From Antedon mediterranea (Eukaryota; Echinodermata; Crinoidea; Comatulida; Antedonidae): a stretch of DNA of 64,000 nucleotides. The first letter of the stretch is position 1. Each line of letters begins with the position of its first letter. Shown one piece after another: positions 45,701 to 61,030 of this stretch. The translations under genes were made by a program, and so were the position numbers. Under the pieces are notes generated by a model, which did no database searches, was not told where the DNA came from, and worked only from the letters and a program-made list of their open reading frames with translations. The stretch spans positions 14,399,312-14,463,311 of the forward strand of contig NC_092675.1 in the NCBI RefSeq assembly GCF_964355755.1, given 5' to 3'.

Positions 45701-46303
45701 GCGAGAAAGAGATAGATCAGCGAGGGAGAGATAGATCAACGAGAGAGAGAGATATATCAGCGGGAGAGAGACAGATCAGCGAGAGAGAGATAGATCAGCG
45801 AGAAGGAGATAGATCAGCGAGAGAGATAGATCAGCGAGAAAGAGAGTGAAAGATCAGCGAGAGATAGATAGATCAGCGAGATAGAGATTGATAGATCAGC
45901 GAGAGAGAGATAGATCAGCGAGAGAGAGAGATAGATAGATCAGCGACAGAGAGATAGATCAGCCAGAGAGAGATAGATAGATCAGCGAGAGATATATCAG
46001 CGAGAGAGAGATAGATAGGTCAGCGAGAGAGAGATAGATAGATCAGCGAGAGAGAGAGATATAGACAGATCAGCGAGAGAGAGAGATAGATCAGCGAGAG
46101 AGAGATAGATAGATAAGCGAGAGAGAGATAGATCAGCGAGAGAGAGATATATAGATCAGCGAGAGAGAGATAGATCAGCGAGAGAGAGATAGATAGATCA
46201 GCGAGAGAGAGATAGATCAGCGAGAAAGAGAGATAGATCAGCGAGAGAGAGATAGATCAGCGAGAGAGAGATAGATAGATCAGCGAGAGAGAGATAGATA
46301 GAT

Positions 46304-46339
<36 letters not shown>

Positions 46340-48179
46340 TAGATCAGCGAGAGAGAGAGATAGATCAGCGAGAGAGAGACAGATAGGTCAGCGAGAGACA
46401 GATAGATCAGCGAGAGAGAGATAGATAGATCAGCGAGAGAGAGATTAATAGATCAGCGAGAGAGAGATAGATCAGCGAGAGAGAGATAGGTAGATCAGCG
46501 AGAGAGAGGTAGATCAGCGAGAGAGAGCTAGATTGATCAGCGAGAGAGAGATTGATCAGCGAGTGAGAGATAGATCAGCAAGAGAGAGAGATAGATCAGC
46601 GAGGGAGAGATAGATCAACGAGAGAGATAGATCAGCGAGAGAGAGATAGATAGATCAGTGAGAGAGAGATAGATCAACGAGAGAGAGAGATATATCAGTG
46701 GCAGATAGATAGATCAGCGAGAGAGATAGATAGATCAGCAAGAGAGAGATAGATCAGCGAGAGAGAGATAGATCAGCGAGAGAGAGATAGATAGATCAGA
46801 GAGAGAGAGAGATAGATCAGCAAGAGAGAGATAGATCAGCGAGAGAGAGATAGATCAGCGAGAGAGAGATAGATAGATCAGAGAGAGAGAGAGATAGATC
46901 AGCGAGAGAGAGATAGATCAGAGAGAGAGAGCGATAGATAGATCAGCGAGAGAGAGAGATAGATCAGCGAGAGAGAGATAGATAGATCAGCGAGAGAGAG
47001 ATAGATCAGTGAGAGAGAGAGATATATAGATCAGCGAGAGAGAGATAGATCAGCGAGAGAGAGATAGATAGATCAGCGAGAGAGGGATAGATAGATCAGC
47101 GAGAGATAGATAAATAGATCAGCGAGAAAGAGAGATAGATCAGCGAGAGAGAGATAGATCAGCGAGAGAGAGATAGATCAGAGAGAGAGAGAGAGATATA
47201 TATATATCAGCGAGAGAGAGATAGATCAACGAGAGAGAGATAGATCAGCGAGAGAGAGATAGATCAGCGAGGGAGAGATAGATCAACGAGAGAGAGATAG
47301 ATCAGCGAGAGAGAGATAGATAGATCAGCGAGAGAGAGAGATAGATAAGCGAGAGCGAGAGAGATAGATCAGCGAGAGAGAGATATTTCAGCGAGAAAGA
47401 GATAGATCAGCGAGAGAGAAATAGATCAGCGAGAGATAGATAGATCAGCGAGAGAGAGATAGATAAGCGAGAGAGAGAGAGATAGATAGATCAGCGAGAG
47501 AGAGAGAGATAGATCAGCGAGAGAGAGATAGATCAGCGAGAGAGAGAGATAGATAGATCAGCGAGAGAGAGAGATAGATCAGCGAGAGAGATAGATAGAA
47601 CAGCGAGAGAGAGATAGATAGATCAGCGAGAGAGAGAGATAGATCAGCGAGAGAGAGAGATATATATATCAGCGAGAGAGAGATAGATCAGCGAGAGAGA
47701 GAGATAGATCAGCGAGAGAGAGATAGATCAGCGAGAGAGAGATAGAAAGATCAGCGAGAGAGATAGAGAGATAGATCAGCGAGAGAGAGAGATAGATCAG
47801 CGAGAGAGAGAGATATATATATCAGCGAGAGAGAGATAGATCAGCGAGAGAGAGATAGATCAGCGAGAGAGATATAGATCAGCGAGGGAGAGATAGATCA
47901 ACGAGAGAGAGATAGATCAGCGAGAGAGAGATAGATAGATCAGCGAGAGAGAGAGATATATCAGCAAGAGAGAGATAGATCAGCGAGAGGGAGATAGATC
48001 AGCGAGAGCGAGAGAGAGAGATCAGCGAGAGAGAGATAGATCATTGAGAAAGAGATAGATCAGCGAGAGAGAAATAGATCAGCGAGAGATAGATAGATCA
48101 GCGAGAGAGAGATAGATCAGCGAGAGAGAGATAGATAGATCAGCGAGAGAGAGAGATAGATCAGCGAGAGAGAGATAGA

Positions 48180-48210
<31 letters not shown>

Positions 48211-51200
48211 TCTCAGCGAGAGAGAGATAGATCAGCGAGGGAGAGATAGATCAGCGAGAGAGAGATAGATCCGCGAGAGAGAGAGAGATAGATCAGCGAG
48301 AGAGAGAGAGATAGATCAGTGAGAGAGAGAGATAGATCAGCAAGAGAGAGATAGATCAGTGAGAGAGAGATAGATCAGCGAGAGAGAGATAGATCAGCGA
48401 GAGAGAGATAGATAGATCAGAGAGAGAGAGATAGATAAGCGAGAGAGAGATAGATCAGAGAGAGAGCGATAGATAGATCAGCGAGAGAGAGATAGATCAG
48501 CGAGAGAGAGAGAGATAGATAGATCAGAGAGAGAGAGAGATAGATCAGCGAGAGAGATATAGATCAGCGAGAGAGAGATAGATCAGCGAGAGAGAGATAG
48601 ATAGATCGGGGAGAGAGAGAGATAGATAGATCAGCGAGATAGATAGATCAGCGAGAGAGATAGATCAGCGAGAGAGAAATAGATCAGAGAGAGAGAGAGA
48701 GAGAGAGATAGATCAGCGAGAGAGAGAGATAGATAGATCAGCGAGAAAGAGATAGGTAGATCAGCGAGAGAGAGATAGATAGATCAGCGAGAGAGAGATA
48801 GATAGATCAGCGAGAGAGAGATAGATAGATCAGCGAGAGATAGATAAATAGATCAGCGATAGAGAGATAGATCAGCGAGAGAGATAGATAGAACAGCGAG
48901 AGAGAGATAGATAGATCAGCGAGAGAGAGAGATAGATCAGCGAGAGAGAGAGATATATATATCAGCGAGAGAGAGATAGATCAGCGAGAGAGAGAGATAG
49001 ATCAGCGAGAGAGAGATAGATCAGCGAGGGAGAGATAGATCAACGAGAGAGAGATAGATCAGCGAGAGAGAGATAGATAGATCAGCGAGAGAGAGAGATA
49101 TATCAGCAAGAGAGAGATAGATCAGCGTGAGGGAGATAGATCAGCGAGAGCGAGAGAAATAGATCAGCGAGAGAGAGATAGATCAGCAAGAAAGAGATAG
49201 ATCAGCGAGAGAAAAATAGATCAGCGAGAGATAGATAGATCAGCGAGAGAGAGATAGATCAGCGAGAGAGAGATAGATAGATCAGCGAGAGAGAGAGAGA
49301 GAGAGATAGATCAGCGAGAGAGAGATAGATCAGCGAGAGAAAGGGGGAGAGAGATCTCAGCGAGAGAGAGATAGATCAGCGAGGGAGAGATAGATCAGCG
49401 AGAGAGAGATAGATCCGCGAGAGAGAGAGATAGATCAGCGAGAGAGAGAGAGATAGATCAGTGAGAGAGAGAGATAGATCAGCAAGAGAGAGATAGATCA
49501 GCGAGAGAGAGATAGATCAGCGAGAGAGAGATAGATAGATCAGAGAGAGAGAGATAGATCAGCAAGAGAGAGATAGATCAGCGAGAGAGAGATAGATCAG
49601 CGAGAGAGAGATAGATCAGCGAGAGAGAGATAGATAGATCAGAGAGAGAGAGATAGATCAGCGAGAGAGAGATAGATCAGAGAGAGAGAGCGATAGATAG
49701 ATCAGCGAGAGAGAGAGATAGATCAGCGAGAGAGAGATAGATAGATCAGCGAGAGAGAGATAGATCAGTGAGAAAGAGAGATATATAGATCAGCGAGATA
49801 GAGATAGATCAGCGAGAGAGAGATAGATAGATCAGCGAGAGAGAGATAGATAGATCAGCGAGAGATAGATAAATAGATCAGCGAGAAAGAGAGATAGATC
49901 AGCGAGAGAGAGATAGATCAGCGAGAGAGAGATAGATCAGCGAGAGAGAGAGATATATATATCAGCGAGAGAGAGATAGATCAGCGAGAGAGAGATAGAT
50001 CAGCGAGAGAGAGATAGATCAGCGAGGGAGAGATAGATCAACGAGAGAGAGATAGATCAGCGAGGGAGAGAGATAGATCAGTGAGAGAGAGAGATAGATC
50101 AGCGAGAGAAAGATAGATCAGCGAGAGAGAGATATATAGATCAGCGAGAGAGAGATAGATCAGCGAGAGAGAGATAGATAGATCAGCGAGAGAGAGATAG
50201 ATCAGCGAGAGAGAGAGATAGATCATCGAGAGAGAGATAGATCAGCGAGAGAGAGATTGATAGATAGGCGAGAGAGAGATAGATAGATCGGAGAGAGAGA
50301 GAGAGATAGATAGATCAGCGAGAGAGAGATAGATCAGCAAGAGAGAGACAGATAGGTCAGCGAGAGACAGATAGATCAGCGAGAGAGAGATAGATAGATC
50401 AGCGAGAGAGAGATTAATAGATCAGCGAGAAAGAGATAGATCAGCGAGAGAGAGATAGGTAGATCAGCGAGAGAGAGGTAGATCAGCGAGAGAGAGCTAG
50501 ATAGATCAGCGAGAAAGAGCTAGATAGATCAGCGAGAGAGAGATAGATCAGCGAGAGAGAGATAGATAGATCAGCGAGAGAGAGATAGATCAGCGAGAGA
50601 GAGATAGATCAGCGAGAGAGAGATAGATCAGCGAGAAAGAGATAGATCAGCGAGGGAGAGATAGATCAACGAGAGAGAGAGATATATCAGCGGGAGAGAG
50701 ACAGATCAGCGAGAGAGAGATAGATCAGCGAGAAGGAGATAGATCAGCGAGAGAGATAGATCAGCGAGAAAGAGAGTGAAAGATCAGCGAGAGATAGATA
50801 GATCAGCGAGATAGAGATTGATAGATCAGCGAGAGAGAGATAGATCAGCGAGAGAGAGAGATAGATAGATCAGCGACAGAGAGATAGATCAGCCAGGGAG
50901 AGATAGATAGATCAGCGAGAGATATATCAGCGAGAGAGAGATAGATAGGTCAGCGAGAGAGAGATAGATAGATCAGCGAGAGAGAGAGATATAGACAGAT
51001 CAGCGAGAGAGAGAGATAGATCAGCGAGAGAGAGATAGATAGATAAGCGAGAGAGAGATAGATCAGCGAGAGAGAGATATATAGATCAGCGAGAGAGAGA
51101 TAGATCAGCGAGAGAGAGATAGATAGATCAGCGAGAGAGAGATAGATCAGCGAGAAAGAGAGATAGATCAGCGAGAGAGAGATAGATCAGCGAGAGAGAG

Positions 51201-51233
51201 ATAGATAGATCAGCGAGAGAGAGATAGATAGAT

Positions 51234-51295
<62 letters not shown>

Positions 51296-52540
51296 TAGAT
51301 CAGCGAGAGAGAGAGATAGATCAGCGAGAGAGAGACAGATAGGTCAGCGAGAGACAGATAGATCAGCGAGAGAGAGATAGATAGATCAGCGAGAGAGAGA
51401 TTAATAGATCAGCGAGAGAGAGATAGATCAGCGAGAGAGAGATAGGTAGATCAGCGAGAGAGAGGTAGATCAGCGAGAGAGAGCTAGATAGATCAGCGAG
51501 AGAGAGATTGATCAGCGAGTGAGAGATAGATCAGCAAGAGAGAGAGATAGATCAGCGAGGGAGAGATAGATCAACGAGAGAGATAGATCAGCGAGAGAGA
51601 GATAGATAGATCAGTGAGAGAGAGATAGATCAACGAGAGAGAGAGATATATCAGTGGCAGATAGATAGATCAGCGAGAGAGATAGATAGATCAGCAAGAG
51701 AGAGATAGATCAGCGAGAGAGAGATAGATCAGCGAGAGAGAGATAGATAGATCAGAGAGAGAGAGAGATAGATCAGCAAGAGAGAGATAGATCAGCGAGA
51801 GAGAGATAGATCAGCGAGAGAGAGATAGATAGATCAGAGAGAGAGAGATAGATCAGCGAGAGAGAGATAGATCAGAGAGAGAGAGCGATAGATAGATCAG
51901 CGAGAGAGAGAGATAGATCAGCGAGAGAGAGATAGATAGATCAGCGAGAGAGAGATAGATCAGTGAGAGAGAGAGATATATAGATCAGCGAGAGAGAGAT
52001 AGATCAGCGAGAGAGAGATAGATAGATCAGCGAGAGAGGGATAGATAGATCAGCGAGAGATAGATAAATAGATCAGCGAGAAAGAGAGATAGATCAGCGA
52101 GAGAGAGATAGATCAGCGAGAGAGAGAGATAGATCAGAGAGAGAGAGAGAGAGATATATATATATATCAGCGAGAGAGAGATAGATCAACGAGAGAGAGA
52201 TAGATCAGCGAGAGAGAGATAGATCAGCGAGGGAGAGATAGATCAACGAGAGAGAGATAGATCAGCGAGAGAGAGATAGATAGATCAGCGAGAGAGAGAG
52301 ATAGATAAGCGAGAGCGAGAGAGATAGATCAGCGAGAGAGAGATAGATCAGCGAGAAAGAGATAGATCAGCGAGAGAGAAATAGATCAGCGAGAGATAGA
52401 TAGATCAGCGAGAGAGAGATAGATCAGCGAGAGAGAGAGAGATAGATAGATCAGCGAGAGAGAGAGAGATAGATCAGCGAGAGAGAGATAGATCAGCGAG
52501 AGAGAGATAGATAGATCAGCGAGAGAGAGAGATAGATCAG
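42790..52540 (+). repeat. ~4.93-kb tandem duplication within minisatellite C
   Basis: GATAGAAAGATC recurs at 42813 and 47741, and an identical 189-base stretch starts at 45108 and 50038, giving offsets of 4,928 and 4,930. Copies run from about 42.79-47.58 kb and 47.72-52.54 kb. The offset grows to 4,960 after a GA run that is longer in the second copy. Confidence 0.85.
51236..51290 (+). repeat. Expanded (AG)n run, 55 bp
   Basis: The equivalent position in the other 4.93-kb copy (46306-46334) has 29 bp of the same run, so this one changed length after the duplication. Confidence 0.9.
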
Positions 52541-55500
52541 CGAGAGCGAGAGAGATAGATCAGCGAGAGAGAGATAGATCAGCGAGAAAGAGATAGATCA
52601 GCGAGAGAGAAATAGATCAGCGAGAGATAGATAGATCAGCGAGAGAGAGATAGATCAGCGAGAGAGAGATAGATAGATCAGCGAGAGAGAGAGAGATAGA
52701 TCAGCGAGAGAGAGATAGATCAGCGAGAGAGAGAGAGAGAGAGAGATCTCAGCGACAGAGAGATAGATCAGCGAGGGAGAGATAGATCAGCGAGAGAGAG
52801 ATAGATCCGCGAGAGAGAGAGAGAGAGATAGATCAGCGAGAGAGAGAGATAGATCAGTGAGAGAGAGAGATAGATCAGCAAGAGAGAGATAGATCAGCGA
52901 GAGAGAGATAGATCAGCGAGAGAGAGATAGATAGATCAGAGAGAGAGAGATAGATCAGCGAGAGAGAGATAGATCAGAGAGAGAGCGATAGATAGATCAG
53001 CGAGAGAGAGATAGATAGATCAGAGAGAGAGAGAGAGATAGATCAGCGAGAGAGATATAGATCAGCGAGAGAGAGATAGATCAGCGAGAGAAAGATAGAT
53101 AGATCGGGGAGAGAGAGAGATAGATAGATCAGCGAGATAGATAGATCAGCGAGAGAGAAATAGATCAGAGAAAGAGAGAGATAAATCAGCGAGAGAGAGA
53201 GATAGATAGATCAGCGAGAAAGAGATAGGTAGATCAGCGTGAGAGAGATAGATAGATCAGCGAGAGAGAGATAGATAGATCAGCGAGAGAGAGATAGATC
53301 AGCGAGAGAGAGATAGATCAGCGATAGAGAGATAGATCAGCGAGAGAGATAGATAGAACAGCGAGAGAGAGATAGATAGATCAGCGAGAGAGAGAGTTAG
53401 ATCAGCGAGAGAGAGATAGATCAGCGAGAGAGAGATAGATCAGCGAGAGCAAGAGAGATAGATCAGCGAGAGAGAGATAGATCAGCGAGAGATAGATAGA
53501 TAGATCAGCGAGAGAGAGATATATCAGCAAGAGAGAGATACATAGATCAGCGAGAAAGAGAGATAGATCAGCGAGAGAGAGAGATATATATATATATATA
53601 TATAGATCAGCGAGAGAGATAGATCAGCGAGAGAGAGATAGATCAGCGAGAGAGAGATAGATCAGCGAGAGAGAGATAGATCAGCGAGGGAGAGATAGAT
53701 CAACGAGAGATAGATAGAAAAGCGAGAGAGAGATAGATAGATCAGCGAGAGAGAGAGAGATAGATCAGCGAGAGAGAGATAGATCAGCAAGAGAGAGATA
53801 GATAGATCAGCGAGAGAGAGATAGATCAGCGAGAGAGAGAGAGAGATAGATAGATCAGCGAGAAAGAGATAGATAGATCGGAGAGAGAGAGATAGATAGA
53901 TCAGCGAGAGAGAGATAGATCAGCGAGAGAGAGATAGATCAGCGAGAGAGAGACAGATAGGTCAGCGAGAGAGAGATAGATCAGCGAGAGAGAGATAGAT
54001 AGATCAGCGAGAGAGAGATAAATAGATCATCGAGAGAGAGATAGATCAGCTAGAGATAGATAGATAGATCAGCGAGAGAGAGATAGATCAGCGAGAGAGA
54101 CATAGATAGATCAGCGAGAGAGAGATAGATCAGCGAGAGAGAGATAGATCAGCGAGAAAGAGATAGATCAGCGAGGGAGAGATAGATCAACGAGAGAGAG
54201 AGATATATCAGCGGGAGAGAGACAGATCAGCGAGAGAGAGATAGATCAGCGAGAAGGAGATAGATCAGCGAGAGAGATAGATCAGCGAGAGAGAGATAGA
54301 TCAGCAAGAGAGAGACAGATAGGTCAGCGAGAGACAGATAGATCAGCGAGAGAGAGATAGATAGATCAGCGAGAGAGAGATTAATAGATCAGCGAGAAAG
54401 AGATAGATCAGCGAGAGAGAGAAAGGTAGATCAGCGAGAGAGAGGTAGATCGAGGAGAGAGAGAGAGAGAGATATAGATAGATCAGCGAGAAAGAGATAG
54501 ATAGATCGGAGAGAGAGAGATAGATAGATCAGCGAGAGAGAGATAGATCAGCGAGAGAGAGACAGATAGGTCAGCGAGAGAGAGATAGATCAGCGAGAGA
54601 GAGATAGATAGATCAGCGAGAGAGAGATAAATAGATCATCGAGAGAGAGATAGATCAGCTAGAGATAGATAGATAGATCAGCGAGAGAGAGATAGATCAG
54701 CGAGAGAGACATAGATAGATCAGCGAGAGAGAGATAGATCAGCGAGAGAGAGATAGATCAGCGAGAGAGAGATAGATCAGCGAGAAAGAGATAGATCAGC
54801 GAGGGAGAGATAGATCAACGAGAAAGAGAGATATATCAGCGGGAGAGAGACAGATCAGCGAGAGAGAGATAGATCAGCGAGAAGGAGATAGATCAGCGAG
54901 AGAGATAGATCAGCGAGAGAGAGAGTGAAAGATCAGCGAGAGATAGATAGATCAGCGAGATAGAGATTGATAGATCAGCGAGAGAGAGATAGATCAGCGA
55001 GAGAGAGAGATAGATAGATCAGCGACAGAGAGATAGATCAGCCAGAGAGAGATAGATAGATCAGCGAGAGATATATCAGCGAGAGAGAGATAGATAGATC
55101 AGCGAGAGAGAGATAGATAGATCAGCGAGAGAGAGAGATATAGACAGATCAGCGAGAGAGAGAGATAGATCAGCGAGAGAGAGAGATAGATAGATAAGCG
55201 AGAGAGAGATAGATCAGCGAGAGAGAGATATATAGATCAGCGAGAGAGAGATAGATCAGCGAGAGAGAGATAGATAGATCAGCGAGAGAGAGATAGATCA
55301 GCGAGAGAGAGATAGATAGATCAGCGAGAGAGAGATTAATAGATCAGCGAGAGAGAGATAGATCAGCGAGAAAGAGATAGGTAGATCAGCGAGAGAGAGG
55401 TAGATCAGCGAGAGAGAGCTAGATAGATCAGCAAGAGAGAGATAGATCAGCGAGAGAGAGATTGATCAGCGAGAGAGAGATAGATCAGCAAGAGAGAGAG

Positions 55501-57479
55501 ATAGATCAGCGAGGGAGAGATAGATCAACGAGAGAGATAGATCAGCGAGAGAGAGATAGATAGATCAGTGAGAGAGAGATAGATCAACGAGAGAGAGATA
55601 TATATCAGTGGCAGATAGATAGATCAGCGAGAGAGATAGATAGATCAGCGAGAGAGATAGATAGATCAGCGAGAGAGAGAGATAGATCAGCGCGAGAGAG
55701 AGAGAGATATATCAGCGAGAGAGAGATAGATAGATCAGCGAGAGAGAGATATAGATCAGCGAGAGAGATAGATCAGCGAGAGAGAGATAGATCAGCGATA
55801 GAGAGATAGATAGATCAGCGAGATAGAGATAGATAGATCAGCGAGAGAGAGATATAGATAGATCAGCGAGAGAGAGATAGATCAGCGAGAGAGAGATAGA
55901 TAAATCAGCGAGAGAGAGATAGATCAGCGAGAGAGAGAGAGAGATAGATAGATCAGCGAGAGAAAGATAGATAGATCAGCGAGAGAGAGAGATAGAAAGA
56001 TCAGCGAGAGAGAGATAGATCAACGAGAGAGAGATAGATAGATCAGCGAGAGAGAGATAGATCAGTGAGAGAGAGATATATAGATCAGCGAGAGAGAGAG
56101 ATAGATCAGCGAGAGAGAGATAGATAGATCAGCGAGAGAGAGATAGATAGATCAGCGAGAGATAGATAAATAGATCAGCGAGAGAGAGATAGATCAGCGA
56201 GAGAGAGATAGATAGATCAGCGAGAGAGATAGAGAGATAGATCAGCGAGAGAGAGATAGATCAGCGAGAGAGAGAGATATATATATCAGCGAGAGAGAGA
56301 TAGATCAGCGAGAGAGAGAGATAGATCAGCGAGAGAGAGATAGATCAGCGAGGGAGAGATAGATCAACGAGAGAGAGATAGATCAGCGAGAGAGAGATAG
56401 ATAGATCAGCGAGAGAGAGATAGATAGATCGGAGAGAGAGAGAGAGAGAGAGAGATAGATAGATCAGCGAGAGAGAGAGAGATAGATCAGCGAGAGAGAG
56501 ACAGATAGGTCAGCGAGAGACAGATAGATCAGCGAGAGAGAGATAGATAGATCAGCGAGAGAGAGATTAATAGATCAGCGAGAGAGAGATAGATCAGCGA
56601 GAGAGAGATAGGTAGATCAGCGAGAGAGAGGTAGATCAGCGAGAGAGAGCTAGATAGATCAGCAAGAGAGAGATAGATCAGCGAGAGAGAGATTGATCAG
56701 CGAGAGAGAGATAGATCAGCAAGAGAGAGAGATAGATCAGCGAGGGAGAGATAGATCAACGAGAGAGATAGATCAGCGAGAGAGAGATAGATAGATCAGT
56801 GAGAGAGAGATAGATCAACGAGAGAGAGAGAGATATATCAGTGGCAGATAGATAGATCAGCGAGAGAGATAGATAGATCAGCGAGAGAGATAGATAGATC
56901 AGCGAGAGAGAGAGATAGATCAGCGCGAGAGAGAGAGAGATATATCAGCGAGAGAGAGATAGATAGATCAGCGAGAGAGAGATATAGATCAGCGAGAGAG
57001 ATAGATCAGCGAGAGAGAGATAGATCAGCGATAGAGAGATAGATAGATCAGCGAGATAGAGATAGATAGATCAGCGAGAGAGAGATATAGATAGATCAGC
57101 GAGAGAGAGATAGATCAGCGAGAGAGAGATAGATAAATCAGCGAGAGAGAGATAGATCAGCGAGAGAGAGAGAGAGAGAGATAGATAGATCAGCGAGAGA
57201 AAGATAGATAGATCAGCGAGAGAGAGAGATAGATAGATCAGCGAGAGAGAGATAGATCAACGAGAGAGAGATAGATAGATCAGCGAGAGAGAGATAGATC
57301 AGTGAGAGAGAGATATATAGATCAGCGAGAGAGAGAGATAGATCAGCGAGAGAGAGATAGATAGATCAGCGAGAGAGAGATAGATAGATCAGCGAGAGAT
57401 AGATAAATAGATCAGCGAGAGAGAGATAGATCAGCGAGAGAGAGATAGATAGATCAGCGAGAGAGATAGAGAGATAGAT

Positions 57480-59654
57480 CAGCGAGAGAGAGATAGATCA
57501 GCGAGAGAGAGAGATATATATATCAGCGAGAGAGAGATAGATCAGCGAGAGAGAGATAGATCAGCGAGAGAGATATAGATCAGCGAGGGAGAGATAGATC
57601 AACGAGAGAGAGATAGATCAGCGAGAGAGAGATAGATAGATCAGCGAGAGAGAGAGAGATATATCAGCAAGAGAGAGATAGATCAGCGAGAGGGAGATAG
57701 ATCAGCGAGAACGAGAGAGATAGATCAGCGAGAGAGAGATAGATCATTGAGAAAGAGATAGATCAGCGAGAGAGAAATAGATCAGCGAGAGATAGATAGA
57801 TCAGCGAGAGAGAGATAGATCAGCGAGAGAGAGATAGATAGATCAGCGAGAGAGAGAGATAGATCAGCGAGAGAGAGAGATAGATCAGCGAGAGAGAGAG
57901 AGAGAGAGAGATCTCAGCGAGAGAGAGATAGATCAGCGAGGGAGAGATAGATCAGCGAGAGAGAGATAGATCCGCGAGAGAGAGAGAGATAGATCAGCGA
58001 GAGAGAGAGAGAGATAGATCAGTGAGAGAGAGAGATAGATCAGCAAGAGAGAGATAGATCAGTGAGAGAGAGATAAATCAGCGAGAGAGAGATAGATCAG
58101 CGAGAGAGAGATAGATAGATCAGAGAGAGAGATAGATAAGCGAGAGAGAGATAGATCAGAGAGAGAGCGATAGATAGATCAGCGAGAGAGAGATAGATCA
58201 GCGAGAGAGAGAGAGATAGATAGATCAGAGAGAGAGAGAGACAGATCAGCGAGAGAGATATAGATCAGCGAGAGAGAGATAGATCAGCGAGAGAGAGATA
58301 GATAGATCGGGGAGAGAGAGAGATAGATAGATCAGCGAGATAGATAGATCAGCGAGAGAGATAGATCAGCGAGAGAGAAATAGATCAGAGAGAGAGAGAG
58401 AGAGAGAGAGATAGATCAGCGAGAGAGAGAGATAGATAGATCAGCGAGAAAGAGATAGGTAGATCAGTGAGAGAAAGATAGATAGAACAGCGAGAGAGAG
58501 ATAGATAGATCAGCGAGAGAGAGAGATAGATCAGCGAGAGAGAGAGATATATATATCAGCGAGAGAGAGATAGATCAGCGAGAGAGAGAGATAGATCAGC
58601 GAGAGAGAGATAGATCAGCGAGGGAGAGATAGATCAACGAGAGAGAGATAGATCAGCGAGAGAGAGATAGATAGATCAGCGAGAGAGAGAGATATATCAG
58701 CAAGAGAGAGATAGATCAGCGTGAGGGAGATAGATCAGCGAGATAGAGATAGATCAGCGAGAAAGAGATAGATCAGCGAGAGAGAAATAGATCAGCGAGA
58801 GATAGATAGATCAGCGAGAGAGAGATAGATCAGCGAGAGAGAGATAGATAGATCAGCGAGAGAGAGAGATATAGATCAGCGAGAGAGAGATAGATCAGCG
58901 AGAGAGAGATAGATAAATCAGCGAGAGAGAGATAGATCAGCGAGAGAGAGAGAGATAGATAGATCAGCGAGAGAAAGATAGATAGATCAGCGAGAGAGAG
59001 AGATAGATAGATCAGCGAGAGAGAGATAGATCAACGAGAGAGAGATAGATAGATCAGCGAGAGAGAGATAGATCAGTGAGAGAGAGATATATAGATCAGC
59101 GAGAGAGAGAGATAGATCAGCGAGAGAGAGATAGATAGATCAGCGAGAGAGAGATAGATAGATCAGCGAGAGATAGATAAATAGATCAGCGAGAGAGAGA
59201 TAGATCAGCGAGAGAGAGATAGATAGATCAGCGAGAGAGATAGAGAGATAGATCAGCGAGAGAGAGATAGATCAGCGAGAGAGAGAGATATATATATCAG
59301 CGAGAGAGAGATAGATCAGCGAGAGAGAGATAGATCAGCGAGAGAGATATAGATCAGCGAGGGAGAGATAGATCAACGAGAGAGAGATAGATCAGCGAGA
59401 GAGAGATAGATAGATCAGCGAGAGAGAGAGATATATCAGCAAGAGAGAGATAGATCAGCGAGAGGGAGATAGATCAGCGAGAACGAGAGAGATAGATCAG
59501 CGAGAGAGAGATAGATCATTGAGAAAGAGATAGATCAGCGAGAGAGAAATAGATCAGCGAGAGATAGATAGATCAGCGAGAGAGAGATAGATCAGCGAGA
59601 GAGAGATAGATAGATCAGCGAGAGAGAGAGATAGATCAGCGAGAGAGAGATAGA

Positions 59655-59744
<90 letters not shown>

Positions 59745-61030
59745 CAGCGAGAGAGAGATAGATCAGCGAGGGAGAGATAGATCAGCGAGAGAGAGATAGA
59801 TCCGCGAGAGAGAGAGAGATAGATCAGCGAGAGAGAGAGAGAGATAGATCAGTGAGAGAGAGAGATAGATCAGCAAGAGAGAGATAGATCAGTGAGAGAG
59901 AGATAGATCAGCGAGAGAGAGATAGATCAGCGAGAGAGAGATAGATAGATCAGAGAGAGAGAGATAGATAAGCGAGAGAGAGATAGATCAGAGAGAGAGC
60001 GATAGATAGATCAGCGAGAGAGAGATAGATCAGCGAGAGAGAGAGAGATAGATAGATCAGAGAGAGAGAGATAGATCAGCGAGAGAGATATAGATCAGCG
60101 AGAGAGAGATAGATCAGCGAGAGAGAGATAGATAGATCAGGGAGAGAGAGAGATAGATAGATCAGCGAGATAGATAGATCAGCGAGAGAGATAGATCAGC
60201 GAGAGAGAAATAGATCAGAGAGAGAGAGAGAGAGAGAGAAATAGATCAGCGAGAGAGATAGATAGATCAGCGAGAAAGAGATAGGTAGATCAGTGAGAGA
60301 GAGAGATAGATAGAACAGCGAGAGAGAGATAGATAGATCAGCGAGAGAGAGAGATAGATCAGCGAGAGAGAGAGATATATATATCAGCGAGAGAGAGATA
60401 GATCAGCGAGAGAGAGAGATAGATCAGCGAGAGAGAGATAGATCAGCGAGGGAGAGATAGATCAACGAGAGAGAGATAGATCAGCGAGAGAGAGATAGAT
60501 AGATCAGCGAGAGAGAGAGATATATCAGCAAGAGAGAGATAGATCAGCGTGAAGGAGATAGATCAGCGAGAGCGAGAGAAATAGATCAGCGAGAGAGAGA
60601 TAGATCAGCGAGAAAGAGATAGATCAGCGAGAGAGAAATAGATCAGCGAGAGATAGATAGATCAGCGAGAGAGAGATAGATCAGCGAGAGAGAGATAGAT
60701 AGATCAGCGAGAGAGAGAGATATAGATCAGCGTGAGAGAGATAGATCAGCGAGAGAGAGGAGGAGAGAGATCTCAGCGAGAGAGAGATAGATCAGCGAGG
60801 GAGAGATAGATCAGCGAGAGAGAGATAGATCCGCGAGAGAGAGAGATAGATCAGCGAGAGAGAGAGAGATAGATCAGTGAGAGAGAGAGATAGATCAGCA
60901 AGAGAGAGATAGATCAGCGAGAGAGAGATAGATCAGCGAGAGAGAGATAGATCAGCGAGAGAGAGATAGATAGATCAGAGAGAGAGAGAGATAGATCAGC
61001 AAGAGAGAGATAGATCAGCGAGAGAGAGAT
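57480..61030 (+). repeat. ~1.77-kb tandem duplication within minisatellite C
   Basis: GAACGAGAGAGATAG near 57709 recurs near 59481 (offset 1,772), with matching neighbours such as ATATATATATCAGCG and TCATTGAGAAAG. The limits are approximate. Confidence 0.7.
59660..59740 (+). repeat. Expanded (AG)n run, ~81 bp
   Basis: The matching run in the preceding copy (57890-57910) is about 21 bp. Both are followed by ATCTCAGCGAG. It is the longest pure dinucleotide run in the window. Confidence 0.9.
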
